A DNA stretch of 64,000 nucleotides, taken from positions 1,704,001 to 1,768,000 of the forward strand of contig JAYKKM010000044.1 of the NCBI GenBank assembly GCA_035772405.1, given 5' to 3'. The translations under genes and the position numbers were made by a program. Shown piece after piece: positions 37,501 through 46,806 of the stretch. Within the stretch, counting starts at the first letter, position 1; the number at the start of each line of letters is the position of its first letter. A model generated the notes under the pieces. That model did no database searches, was not told the origin of the DNA, and was given only the letters and a program-made list of their open reading frames with translations. Source of the DNA: Chrysogorgia sp. JL179-B06. Lineage: Eukaryota > Cnidaria > Anthozoa > Scleralcyonacea > Chrysogorgiidae.

Positions 37501-38921
37501 TTGGCCCCAAATTCAACTGTTAATAATTTCTGGTGACCAATATCGGTAACCACCGATAAATCGGCCGATCAGCTCGTAAATCGTATCGGAACTTATCGGA
37601 TCGGTAAATTGGATTTTTCTTGATCGGCTCATCCCTAGTTTGTTGTTAAAACTTGTATCGACGATACGCTAGGAATTGGGCTTTATCTAACTTTTTTCTT
37701 CTTGGGTTGGGTAAAAGATTTTCTTTACCCATAAATAGTTGGGACGGTTAAATCTCTGATCTTAATTTGGTTGGGTAAAATTTTTTTTCAGCACCAAATC
37801 TATTTCTCTTCGGCTGCCATCCCGACCATAAATAATGACTGGTTCCTAATAATATTATAATATTATAACATTTCTTATAATATGTGTTATCAGGAGAGAA
37901 TTGGCTCTTTGGAAGAAGAAGCAAAAATTGCACGAAAACGTGTATCGAGAATCGAAGTCCTTGAACAGGTGAAAAGTCGTGAATGATACAGTAAAATCCC
38001 GCGTATAAGAACCTACTATTTTCCAGGTCAGGGTGAATAGGTTCTTACATATTTGATGCATAAGACAAAATAAGCCTGTTTAGGTTCTTAAATAGGTTCT
38101 TATTTTTTCAAAGAGTGGTGCAGGTCATGAAATTTTAAATACAGATGTATAACATAGGTGTGATGTAGACATTAGATTCATGAAATACTACTTAACAGTG
38201 ATATTGAAGAATATCATTTGTTTTGTTGACAATTTTATTATACCAGTAGAAGTTGAAAGTATAAGTGCTGTTTCATATAAAGTCTGAAACACTTTCATGA
38301 AAGTAAATTTTGCAGTCTAGGAGTTTAATACCCTGAAACACATTTATCTGGAACTGTATAAATCACTGCCAAGCCTTCAGTCTTATTTCTCATTCCATAA
38401 CTATTACATGCCTACCAAATAAGAACCTTTTCCAAATTTCAGGCTGAATTGGTTCTTATAAAAATGGGTGTCTAAATGGCAAATTTCAGGCTGCGGGATT
38501 TTACTGTATTTCATACCATAATTATATAATTCGTTTATCCAATTTTGATTTTATCTAATATATTTACAAATATTTACATAGTTGTATAATGTGAGCTTGG
38601 TGGAATTTTTTAAATAAATTATTAAATAAAGGTTTCTTTCATATTTATAAATTATTATTACACTCCATAGGATAAATCCAAGTTGTTATCCCAGGTTCGC
38701 GCGCAAGAATCTGTTATCCAAGGTTTGAGAATGGAAAGGAAACTTTGGGGTGAAGAGTTGGCTCAGCAAGGTAAGAATGCAAAGCCTATCTAGATCTATA
38801 TTAAAATCTAGACTACATGCATGCAGTCGTGGATCTAGCGTTTGCTTGAAGCAAGGTTATGGCTCTAAAATAGTTCATCAGAATCAATTAATATTTGGGT
38901 CTTCCTGAGCAAAATCATAAT

Positions 38922-38952
<31 letters not shown>

Positions 38953-41900
38953 TTAGAATTTATAATACATATCAATTACAGTATTACAACTAAAAATTGA
39001 ATGTATTAGGGTAAACCAAAAACAGAATTCAAGATTGCCTCAGGATTGGTCACCCTTTACAAATACAAATAACATATAACATTAATATGAAATCAAAGAG
39101 TAAGACATAACGAAATTATACGAAACAGAAAAACTATGGATTAAAAGCAACAGGAAAAAGTTTGAAATAATGCTGAGAAAGTAGCCTCTTAAAAAACGAC
39201 AAGGTGTTAATGCCACGTATAGAGTATGGGAGAGAGTTCCAGAGCCTAGTGACACGAACGAAATAAGAACACTTAAAGACATCTGTACGGGCATAAGGTA
39301 CTATAAGAGTCAAGACATCAATATTATATCTTGTCAGCCGAAAATTTCATCTTCATGGACTTTTTTGCTGTTAAAAGGTAACAAAAGAAAACTGGTTTGG
39401 AATGCATTTTATAATATCACATCCGGTGACTTTAACAGCAACAAATTCCATGAAGATGAAATTTTCGGCTGACAATATATATTATGATTTTGCTCAGGAA
39501 GACCCAAATATTACGGATATGTAAAATTGTGCGATTCCTGCTGTCAAAAAAGCAGTGTTTGAAGTTTAATTACATAGCGAGGCGGGCTTAATTACTTGCT
39601 CGCCCATCAAAGAGAATGCGCCCCCTCAGACGTCATTTGATAATCTTCTATTAATCATTTCCCTCAATGCAGGTGCTTCTCTTGCGCAAGATCGTGGTCG
39701 ATTGGAGTCGAAAGTAGAAAGTCTTAGTGCGGAGATTAAGCAACTACAAGGACAGCTAGAGGTATTACCTTCGGGATTCAAGCAACGTGGCACAAAATGT
39801 TATTTTTATGTTGCCGTTGTTTCTTCTTCTTCTCACGATGTTTACTTTGGAGGGCGTCTTTATTATGTTAATGACATACTAATATACCTAAATGTAGTGA
39901 TTAGGGAATGCTGCCTTTGATATGATCACTGATCTCTAAATAAATCCATCTTGAATGGATCACGCTATATAGTTTTACTGTAGGCGACAGAGACAATCTG
40001 TCTCTGATCTTCTAAGATGCTAAAATGAATCAGTTGTCGAAGGTTTTCCCGTAATTTAGAACACAAACTACGGCTCCATAACAGTTACTATGAAGCCGGA
40101 ATTAGCGCGTGGCGGCCATATTGGAGGTACCCACCACGGTGGTCACTCCAAAATTATTATTGTAATGCGGTTGTAGTTTGTGTTCTAAATTACGGAAAAC
40201 CTTCGACAACTGATTCATTTAGCATCTTAAAAGATCAGAGACAGATAGTCTCTGTCACCTACAGTAAAACTATATATAGCGTGATCCCAAGAAGAAGGCC
40301 GTCGCGAAATATTCCCGGCTTCGTATATTTTCGCGGGCGAGGATGAGCATGAAATATTGTTGGTCAGCAGTCATGGGGTTAGGATTAGGAAGACACTTAA
40401 GGCGGGGGGTTAGGGTTAGAAAACTCATTAGGTGGGGGGTTAGGGTTAGGATCTAAGTTGTTTTGGAGCGGTTATTTCATGACGATTATATACCTCGATT
40501 CATTTGGTGATGGAGTAACATGAAAGGTTAACCTGTTATCCAGTTAATGTGACTGCTGACCACCAAGATTTCATGCTCATCCTCGATCATCGCCCGGGTT
40601 ATAGGTCTTTATTTAGAGATTAGTGCTCCCGCCACACTCCCCTCCAGGGCACTGAGAAGACCTGAGTACCAGGTTCGCTAGTTAGATGACCAGATCACGC
40701 CTAGTATCCTGAGTAAAATGTTTTACGAATTTGCGAAGAGCTTCTTCTTCGATTCTATAAGTTGTGAACTAATTGCTTTTGTTTCATTTTGCAGAGTGCG
40801 AATGATTCAATCCGAATCAAATCAAAAATGCTCGAAGATCAAACACATTCTATAAAACAATTGAAACAGGTGTGTATTTGTGACGATACAGTACGGATTT
40901 AGTTTGTAAGATGCACGGAGTAACACACCTTTCAACCAACGTCGCGCCTGATTGGTCAGTTTCTACCCTAGCAACGGGATAGCAACGGGGATAGAACGAG
41001 ATATTTAAAGTGCTTATGAAATGGAAATTAAAGGACATTGGCAACAAAAGGACATTGGCAACAAAAAATAAGTACATTTTCGATCAAAGTACGTAACTTA
41101 AATAGCCGGAATATAGTAGTTTGAGGTTGTAAAAATGCTCGTAAAGCATATTAATTGCACTGTCAAAGTTGCTAACCCGAATCATTGTCCGCCATCTTGA
41201 GTGTATTGTGAATACGCGTGTGACGTAACAACCAGGGTAAAGGGAAATTTTTATCTAGCCATCCTCATGTCTTCCTTTCTCAATCGAACCACACCATCTT
41301 AAAAAGCATTCCGCGGAAACTCGGCTACCCACAGCGTAGTTACATCAGGTTTACCCCGGGTGTGACGTCACCATTGTCTTTGGTCAAAATTATTGCTGTT
41401 GTTTTGTACAAGAGTAGTTTTGTTTACTTGGATTACCTTCGTAAGACTGTTTGTTAATAAGAAAGTCAAAAAATTAAAATTGTGATTTATGTTGCCAATG
41501 TCATTTAAGTTTGTCTTATTTAAATGAATTCCTAAAATGACGAGGAATGGTAATTTAGAGTTCTTTCGTATCTCGCGTCGTTCTTGGGATATTTAAGGCT
41601 GTTTTCCACTTCAACTGTAACGTAACGTAACGTAACGTAACGTAGCGTAACGTAACGTAGCGTTTTCTTTTGTGTCAAAGTCATTAGTTTTGCTCTAGTG
41701 CTCACGAAACAAAGAAATACGCTACGTTTCCGTACGATTGAAGTGGAAAACGTATATCTTTGAGATTAGTCAACGAAATCACTTGAAAATTTGCTCAGTA
41801 CGACACTTCGTGACACCTAACATTATTACATCGAAATAGTGATCACAAATTACTTTACTATTTCTAATTTCTTAATTTTTAGAAAATGTAGAAACATCTT

Positions 41901-44900
41901 GACGTCATAGGCTACTTCATTTGCATATCACACAAGTCTAAATATCTCAAGAACGACGTGAGATATGAAAGCGATCTAAATTACCATTCCTCATCATTTT
42001 AGGAGTTCATTTAAAGTGGTACTACGATCAAATTTTTACCTATCGATATTTTTACGTATTTATAAAGCAGAGCTGCTAAATAGCACTCGGTCGAAACCGT
42101 TTTGCGATTCAACGATGGCAAGTATTATTTTTCTGACTCCGAATATGCATTTGCTATGTCCGCCATTAATCGATCATGTTCCTGACCAGCGTAAGGAAGT
42201 GAAGTCAGACTCTCAACGCGAAGACTCCACATGGCTAATTCTTCAAGTAAATTCATAGTAATCAAGGTACTTTTTTCAAATTCTTCGTCTGAAACTAGAC
42301 ATCTCATCTACTTCTCGAAGAAAACAAGAAAACAAGTAACCTCGACTGATATTCAGGCGTAGCCATTGAGAGTCTGACGTCACAAACAATATAACCTTTT
42401 GAAATTGCGGGCTCACTTGGAACACGTTCTTAGTAATGGTGGCCTAAATATTAGTGTTCTCAGATCTCAAATACTTACTTCAAAATACCATTTTTTAGTT
42501 GTTTTTTTACTCTATGATCACTTTCGACCCTGAAATACTATTCTATGCTAAAGAAAATCTAAAAAAACGGGGGTGAATTTTCATCTTAGTGCCACTTTAA
42601 ACAAGACAAACTTAATTTTTATTCCATATGTACTTTAAATGAACAAAACAATCAGAACTTGGTCCTGTATAAATCATTGTGATGTAGATATTGCTCAGTT
42701 TGTGTTTCCTCTTAATAACAGAGTTTGATGGATCGAGAGAATGAACTTAAAAAGACAGGAGACAGTGAAAAAGATAAGCTAAAGGGTTTAGAAGAGCAAC
42801 TTGAACAAGAACTGGTTGTAAATCAAGACCTTCGGGTAAGGACGTTGTACTCGAATGAGCAGCACGACAGTTGTAACTCTAGCTCTCGTTTTACCTAGTT
42901 TTACCTTCTCGTTTTAATGTAATCTCGTTAACTCTTGTAGTTGTGTACTCTTGTCAACTCTCATGTACACTTGTCAACTCTCATGTACACTTGTCAACTC
43001 TCATGTACACTTGTCAACTCTCATGGAGCTCTTAGAAATGCTGCATTCTTAATTGTTACTTCTCGTAGGAGAAAAATGAATCCTTGATGCAAAGGAAGGA
43101 AGAGCTAAAAGATGAGCTAGGAGCTGCCCAGAGTGAACTAGAAAAGGTTGAAGAAGCTAACAGGTAATATTACAATTGATGATACATGGACGATCTTCAA
43201 GCTCAAATCCTAAGATAATGTTTCTGAATCCCGGACACGAATCGAACCTGTAACCTTCTGATTGCTGGTGAGACGCTCTAACCATTGAGCAAACGAGACT
43301 CAGATATAGAGAGCGAAGGTTACAATGATGTACTGGTTCGATTGAAAAATGTACTCATGCCCATATGCAGCAGCCACTATATCTGTAATGTACTGATGTA
43401 GTGAATACCGGTTTGCTTTCAGATCCCTCAAGAAAAAGTGGCAAGAGAGAAGCGAGCTGATTGGTCGATTGGAACAAGAAGTAAAGCAGATGACCAATCA
43501 GTTCGAAGGAAAGGAGAAGAAATTAACGGAGGAAAAAGATAAAGCAATAAAGGCAGGGAAGTAAGTTTTCCTTAACATGTAGCATTGAACCTTGTTACTT
43601 TTCCTTGTATATAATCTATATGTTACTATGTGAATTTAATGAAGATGAATGCACTCTTTTTCTCCAGCAAAATGCACGAAGAATAGCGTTAATAGCAATT
43701 GAAGACTTATTCGGAGAATTAAACTTTTCGTTGCTTTAGTTCGAGCTAGCATATACCTTCAAACTTTTCTTCTTTTTTTTCTTTCGTCAGCTCCGCCATC
43801 GAGAAACTACATTCCTGTGATAACGCCTTTCGCACGCAGCTTGAGAAACAAAAGGAGATTTACGAAAGAGAAATTGATCGTTTGACGGGGGAAAAGGAAA
43901 AAGCAATTAGTCAATCAAAGCAAAAGGTGAATGTGATTATTCAGTCCAATCTCTAATCCTCAAATTCTGTACTTTGAGCCGTCGAGCAAATTCTAAAATG
44001 GCGGCGTCCAGAAGCATAAATATGAAAATGAAAACGTTATTTCTCGAGTACAAGAGCAGATACCGTAAAACTATTAACATTTCTAAACATTATACTTAAA
44101 GGCCTTTTATTTAATAGCAATTTTTTTTTTACTACAGTTCCCTTTTAACATTTATCTGATTAGGTACAGTTCTCACCGGGTGTTTTTTTCAAATATTGAA
44201 ATATTGTTGGTCAGCAGTCAATATAATCGTCAGAATTTTGTCACTTAAAGTGCACCTGACATCAAAATTTTTTATTGTCTTATTTGGAAGAACTTTTAAA
44301 ACGATAAAGCAACTTCTTTTGACGATTTTCGTTTCTTCGCTTTTTTTTTTGAGATATAACAGTTTGTTTGATATGCAAATGTCCGGAATTTACGTCTCAC
44401 ATGCATAATGACTTATTGGAGAAATGTGTGTATCTCTTTCATTCTCGAACGAAATCCTTTAAAATTGAGAGGATTGGTGTTGTGGGAGAAACACGCACAC
44501 GTGTTATTCACACTTTAGTGTTTTTATTTGATGAACGCAAAGATGTATAACATTGTCTGATAACTCATATTTATGCATGTGTGACGTAAATTCCGTACAT
44601 TTGCATATCAAACAAATTGATATATCTCAAAAAGAAAGCGAAGAAACGAAAATCTTCAAAATAAGTTACTTTATCATTTTAAAAGTTCTTCCAAATAAGA
44701 CAATAAAAAATGTTGATGTCAGGTGCACTTTAACCATGCAAATAACCGCTAACGCAACTTTGATCCTAACCCTAACCCCCCGCCTAATGAGTTTTCTAAC
44801 CCTAACCCCCCTTGATGTTATCCAGTAAATGTGACTGCTGACCAACAATACGGGGTTGGTTATAGCAAACCCTAGTTCATAGTCGCTCTAGATAATGATT

Positions 44901-45056
44901 GCGCATCTCCTCATCTTTCTGCAGGTCATTGAAGTGGAAGATGAGATGCGACATATCTTACAGGAAGCCGCATCAAACAAGAAGTCTCTGGAAATGAGAA
45001 TTAAAAAATTAACGAACGCGTTTAACGAAATTCAAGAGGATCTCGCTTCTCAGTAG
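24726..45056 (+). CDS. LRRCC1: LRRCC1 orthologue (VFL1/CLERC), leucine-rich repeat and coiled-coil centriolar protein, 24 coding exons
   Basis: Exons: 24726-25009, 26395-26729, 27299-27354, 27433-27558, 27899-28006, 28831-28879, 29370-29683, 30507-30606, 31077-31195, 31319-31453, 32531-32670, 32958-33074, 34420-34504, 34857-34970, 36163-36234, 37894-37968, 38671-38770, 39673-39761, 40795-40869, 42722-42835, 43069-43163, 43423-43560, 43791-43926, 44925-45056. They sum to 3,108 nt (1,035 aa plus TAG), close to human LRRCC1 (about 1,030 aa), and every junction phase matches. Residues 1-206 carry LRRs (LNLHCN, YLDLSSNSIERI, LDLSYNFISDLSGL) and an LRR-cap; 207-424 are a poorly conserved linker; 425-1035 are coiled coil with family-diagnostic blocks RWKAEQA, EYMDLEDEFRMAL, ERKLWGEELAQQGASLAQ and a C-terminal FNEIQ motif. 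The protein belongs to the distal centriole lumen and supports spindle-pole and cilium organisation in known species. The ATG is fixed by an in-frame stop 15 bases upstream. Intron 15 appears to use a GC donor. Confidence 0.95.
25185..25860. other. LRRCC1 intron 1 insertion bounded by a duplicated flank
   Basis: CTCTGTACTACAATACAT followed by CACACCACATTA occurs just before and just after this block (25158-25189 and 25864-25892). Inside are GAGCCGGGCCAGCCTGCC, a (ATT)n run at 25528-25553 and a LINE-like tail with GCGGTCACCCTGCCATTG. CCCGGG-centred motifs near both ends (25293, 25786, 25847) suggest paired termini. Confidence 0.5.
26925..27222. mobile_element. Foldback element family F, copy 2 (LRRCC1 intron 2)
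   Basis: Arms GTATATCTTGTCAGCC / GGCTGACAATATATATTATG and GTCACAAGAGGCATTTTTGT / GCCTCTTGTGACATATCAC face each other. It is non-coding; ORFs reported on both strands arise from the palindrome. Confidence 0.85.
27718..27798. repeat. AAGATCTT-based palindromic cluster (intron 4)
   Basis: Six overlapping variants of AAGATCTTGTAAGAT and ATCTTACAAGAT in about 80 bp; the cluster is largely self-complementary. Confidence 0.7.
28030..28760. repeat. Minisatellite, 14-bp unit (CATCCTGATCCGTC)n, intron 5
   Basis: About 730 bp of degenerate CCATCCTGATCCGT units, beginning roughly 25 bp after the exon 5 donor. The coding strand is pyrimidine-rich. Minus-strand frames rich in MDGSGWTDQDG are repeat translations, not a gene. 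Confidence 0.96.
29135..29325 (+). mobile_element. SINE family A, copy 2 (intron 6)
   Basis: tRNA-like head at 29164-29242 (AGTAGCTCAATGGTTAGAGC, AGGTTCAATTCCTG), and body TGAAGATTTGAGCTTGACAA to CCCACATTCACTACATTACT. It ends 45 bp before exon 7. Confidence 0.82.
29973..30352. mobile_element. Inverted pair of SINE-B copies (intron 7)
   Basis: A minus-strand head at 29983-30054 and a plus-strand head at 30272-30343 are near-identical 72-nt tRNA-like sequences. They share the flank GACTGTTCTGACCGTG and about 40 bp beyond. The 215-bp centre includes the SINE-B leader of the plus copy. A transcript could fold into a long stem. Anticodon GTT with C33 argues against real tRNA-Asn genes. Confidence 0.85.
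30716..31043. mobile_element. Foldback element family F, copy 3 (intron 8)
   Basis: Terminal arms GTGCCAATCTCACGTTTGGG and CCCAAACGTGAGATGGGCAC pair, with inner arms carrying GTCACAAGAGGCATTCCAAA / ATGCCTCTTGTGACATCAC. A further copy of CTTGCCACAAAAATGCCTCT sits immediately outside, at 31042-31062, only about 12 bp from the exon 9 acceptor. Confidence 0.88.
31455..32465. repeat. Minisatellite of CATGTCAGGCCACGTCGTATAC / CAGGCTATACCACAGTATAC units, intron 10
   Basis: About 1 kb of interleaved units of roughly 20-25 bp that begin right at the exon 10 donor. The long plus-strand frame continuing from exon 10 through this array into exon 11 is fortuitous: human LRRCC1 joins the two exons directly and donor/acceptor signals are present. 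Confidence 0.93.
32698..32750 (+). mobile_element. Solo terminus of family D (intron 11)
   Basis: ACTATTTATGATCGGGGTGA and GCCCGAAGAGAAATAGATTT match the left end of the copy at 19304; no right end follows. Confidence 0.75.
33150..34010. mobile_element. Element with repeated TCATTCCGGATTGAG motifs (intron 12)
   Basis: GGAATCCGGATTGAGTTTCA-type motifs recur about ten times on both strands between 33172 and 33550 and again at 33955-33990. The outer ends TGTTTTTACAGGAATCCGG and CCGAATTCATGTAAACAGT look like termini. A 55-bp piece of intron 11 (32820-32878) is duplicated inside at 33345-33399. Confidence 0.65.
34030..34200 (-). mobile_element. SINE family A, copy 3 (intron 12)
   Basis: tRNA-like head at 34102-34177 on the minus strand with a conserved body CGATCGTCAAGCTCATATCC on its left. 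A separate plus-strand fragment of the body is at 34268-34318. Confidence 0.82.
34543..34605 (+). repeat. Three 21-bp tandem units (intron 13)
   Basis: AAAGACTGCGTACTATACC(A/G)C is repeated three times in phase, directly beside a Penelope-like block. Confidence 0.93.
34606..34752 (+). mobile_element. Penelope-like inverted block with hammerhead-like core
   Basis: The left flank GCGAAAAGGTGGTGAACTGG and right flank CCACCTTTTCACTTTGC are inverted copies. Between them are GACGTCTTACTC, CTAATGA at 34670, a GGGC/GCTC stem and GAAACGTC to 34696. The order matches 17960-18400. Confidence 0.5.
35045..35370. repeat. Minisatellite of CACCATACCATACAA units, intron 14
   Basis: About 15-bp units in some 320 bp, starting about 75 bp after the exon 14 donor. 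A small outlier array of related units is at 36062-36112. ORFs in all frames are artefacts. Confidence 0.95.
35374..35610 (+). mobile_element. SINE family C, copy 2 (intron 14)
   Basis: The tRNA-like head has GTGGTCTAGTGGTTACCACA and GTGTTCAAACCC. The body GACTTTCGGGTCTTCTCGG and AAATCGTAGGCCCTCGGAA matches the nested copy at 12786-13022. Confidence 0.83.
35820..36060. repeat. Palindromic GTGATAAAA-rich element
   Basis: GTGATAAAAACGATAT, GTGATAAAACTGATATCA and TATCATAATTG/CAATTATGATA arms form nested hairpins over 240 bp. Confidence 0.7.
36270..36332. mobile_element. 63-bp hairpin insertion with 9-bp target duplication
   Basis: A perfect 27-bp inverted repeat (starting TAGCCTGTGCACAGCC) flanks a 9-base loop. 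GGGTGGGGG is duplicated at 36261-36269 and 36333-36341. The host sequence is the terminus of family D, so the insertion site is known. Confidence 0.93.
36515..36915. mobile_element. TIR element nested in family D
   Basis: AAGCGTACAGAGCGTAC near 36533 pairs with GTACGCTCTGTACGCTT near 36886. Family D sequence resumes on each side (TTGGAATCTCATCATC before, GGATTCCTGCTCTGTATA after). No ORF with known motifs. Confidence 0.8.
37013..37645. mobile_element. hAT-like non-autonomous element nested in family D
   Basis: GTTTGTTGTTA is duplicated at both edges (8-11 bp depending on where the ends are drawn). The right terminus reads TAGGGATGAGCCGATCAAG on the minus strand, a hAT-style end; the left starts TAGAAGCCGATAATCGG. 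Internal CGATCGGCCGAT motifs repeat near both ends. Confidence 0.7.
37989..38506. mobile_element. Mariner-like element family K, copy 2 (intron 16)
   Basis: 518 bp with CAGTAAAATCCCGC inverted termini and a TA duplication at 37987-37988 and 38507-38508. Subterminal AAGAACCT(A/G) motifs repeat inside. No transposase ORF. Confidence 0.9.
38890..39527. mobile_element. Foldback family F, copy 4, interrupted by a LINE
   Basis: AATATTTGGGTCTTCCTGAGC at the left and its complement at the right are its termini. A minus-strand LINE 3' end occupies 38924-39328. Confidence 0.85.
38924..39328 (-). pseudogene. LINE 3' end nested in foldback F (intron 17)
   Basis: A (TAAA)n tail lies at 38924-38955. Reading from 39245 down, the peptide RLWNSLPYSIRGINTLSFFK is the standard C-terminal motif of LINE ORF2. 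Only about 400 bp are present (5' truncated). Confidence 0.8.
39928..40632. mobile_element. Family E palindrome with nested element I (intron 18)
   Basis: The left half runs from ATCACTGATCTCTAAATAA; the right half is its inverted copy ending TTATTTAGAGATTAGTG. Element I (40339-40587) splits the right half. It is bounded by GAGGATGAGCATGAAAT inverted repeats and contains telomere-like GGGGTTAGGGTTAG stretches. Confidence 0.82.
41488..42725. mobile_element. Foldback J with nested elements in intron 19
   Basis: TTAAGTTTGTCTTATTTAAA and GACGAGGAATGGTAATTTAG (left) pair with TTACCATTCCTCATC and ACAAGACAAACTTAA (right). Inside are a small MITE at 41607-41753 (GTTTTCCACTTCAA ends, a CGTAA array at 41620-41660) and family H at 42011-42600, which interrupts the right arm. 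Exon 20 begins at 42722. Confidence 0.78.
42011..42600 (-). mobile_element. DNA element family H, copy 1 (intron 19)
   Basis: 590 bp with TTAAAGTGG(T/C)ACTACGAT inverted ends. The minus strand carries a decayed version of a small ORF (DEEFEK...LLEELAMWSLRVESLTSL) that is intact in copy 2 at 50919-51498. Its orientation is opposite to copy 2. Confidence 0.88.
42948..43026 (+). repeat. 20-bp tandem repeat (TCAACTCTCATGTACACTTG)n, intron 20
   Basis: Four near-identical units in the 233-bp intron between LRRCC1 exons 20 and 21. Confidence 0.95.
43183..43330 (-). mobile_element. SINE family A, copy 4 (intron 21)
   Basis: tRNA-like head at 43226-43301 on the minus strand, including the B box (as GAATCGAACC) and GAGACGCTCTAACCATTGAG. 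Confidence 0.82.
43978..44093 (+). repeat. Dispersed repeat O, copy 2 (intron 23)
   Basis: Same sequence as 24058-24165 in the opposite orientation. The exon 23 donor is at 43927. Confidence 0.72.
44199..44850. mobile_element. Element I relative containing a nested TIR element
   Basis: ATTGTTGGTCAGCAGTCA and its complement TGACTGCTGACCAACAAT bound it, as in element I of intron 18. Nested at about 44246-44734 is an element whose ends read TTAAAGTGCACCTGACATCA, with about 150-bp inverted arms. Telomere-like CTAACCCTAACCCCCC runs lie to its right. Confidence 0.75.
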
Positions 45057-46806
45057 GACTGAGCGAAAAGATTCCGATTATACAGTTACACCTTGCACGT
45101 GACCGAGGAAACTCCATAACAAAACAATACACTTACCAGCGACCGCGGAAAATTATTAAATTTTAGGGACATTTTGAACATAAAACGCGAACTAATCACT
45201 CACTGTACATGATTAGTGGAAGGTACTAGATGTCATTGACCTAAACCAGGTGCTCCAACACCCCCCACCCCCAAAAAAAAAATGGATCTTAACCCACTCA
45301 CCTCTGAGCCATAGATGATAGGAAGAGAAAAAGCTTGTAAATACTTTCACCATGCATACACTTCAAGTTACAATTAATTTCCGAGGTCTTGAATTTCAAT
45401 GAAAGACCGACCACGAGGTTTTTCAAGACCTATACCGATCGTCTTGAATTTCTATCAAATAGCAGTGAATACAGAAAAATTTTCACTCAACAAGAAAGAA
45501 ATTTACTCAACATAGACAATAATACAAAATTCACTGCATGTAGGTGTTTAAAACTGCATAAAATTAGGCATGATATTTTTAAAAGCGGTGCCTAACAGTT
45601 TACATTAGTCCAAAATCGGTTCATTGAACCTTATTGTTCGCTTTGTCAGAAAAACAAAAACAAAATTTTCCAAAAACGTTTATAAACAACATTTCTCAAA
45701 CTCATTAATAATTCATGAGCCAATTAGCCAATGAAATCACTTTATTTTATCACATGACTGAGGCTGGATACTCGAGTAAAACACGTAAAAATCATATACC
45801 ACCACAGTTATTAGATCAAACCCGGTTTTGATCTAATTGCTGAGATCTTAATTAATAATTCATTTTTTGGAGAACGAAACGACCTGCCTCCGTCTTCGCT
45901 CATCCTCAACTGAGTCTGTTAATTTTCTGAATACATTTTACAGACCCTCGTGAGTTCAGTCCCAGGAGGGTTTGTTCTCAAATGCGTTTTAAGTAAACAT
46001 CCAATTAAATCTGTGTTCGATTGAGAAGCCATATAAACAACTCGTTTATCGTGTTTCATCAGGGGATCCAAACACTCGAAAACAATAAAAACACTCGCGC
46101 TCGTGCTTTCATCATGTTTTCTCGTGTTTAGATCCCCTGATGAAACACTCAAACTCGTTGTTTATATATCCCTTAAACAGCCTTATATCACCATTGGTGA
46201 AGTTTAGTATTTATGAGGTTGATAACTACTTATCAAGCTCATGAATAATTTTACGAGGTTATCAGAGATAATGGCCACTAGAGAACAAAGGAAACTGAAC
46301 CAATGATGATATAAGACCGTGTTTTTTTTACGCATCCGTGCAGGCTCAGAAGTGAGTTAGGACTTTCAGGCTGCGTTTTTTACACTAGAACTCATTAGGC
46401 GAGGGGTTATGGTTAGGTTGATTCTATGATGAAATCATCAGGCATGTCCGATCGCATGATCGTATAAGTCTGCTGTAGCCTAGAGGTGTGCTGTGTGCAA
46501 ACATCAGGGTTCGGTTTAGTTTCATTATGATTCACTAAATCTTATAAGAAGTACTAACCTCCCATACAGCACGAACTGCTGGTGTAACCGTTGATCGATT
46601 CGCTGGCGCAGTACGCAGGAAACGAAAGCGCCATTTTTAATTTTTCACAAACAAGAGTTGAAAGACAACTGAAGGTTTATGTTGTGTCGTGAAATTCTTT
46701 CCTTTTGTGCTTGAAAGAACTGAACATTTCAAATGCATTCAAAATACAAGTTTAGTTAACGGTAGCACTAGCCAAATTTGCCACTAATCCAATATATTCA
46801 TAAACC
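45057..46806. other. LRRCC1 3' flank and promoter region of the next gene
   Basis: No canonical AATAAA follows the LRRCC1 stop closely; ATTAAA at about 45154 is a weak candidate. 45218-45262 is one terminus of the MULE-like element found complete at 47296-47515. 46018-46165 is a palindrome of family G (ATCAGGGGATCCAAACACT arms). 46172-46290 repeats window bases 236-345. 46560-46800 should hold the downstream promoter, but no core element is assignable. Confidence 0.5.

Larger units (their letters stand above)
36242..37841. mobile_element. Family D element split by three later insertions (intron 15)
   Basis: CAGTCATTATTTATGGCCAG at the left and CCATAAATAATGACTG at the right are its inverted termini. 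Removing the insertions at 36270-36332, about 36515-36915 and about 37013-37645 leaves a body colinear with 19304-19830. The left end lies 7 bp after exon 15. Confidence 0.85.

Noticed and set aside
42016..42258. Plus-strand ORF MASIIFLTPN... as a host gene
   Set aside because: It is antisense to the family H small ORF and recurs with the element at 51142-51393; belongs to the transposon.
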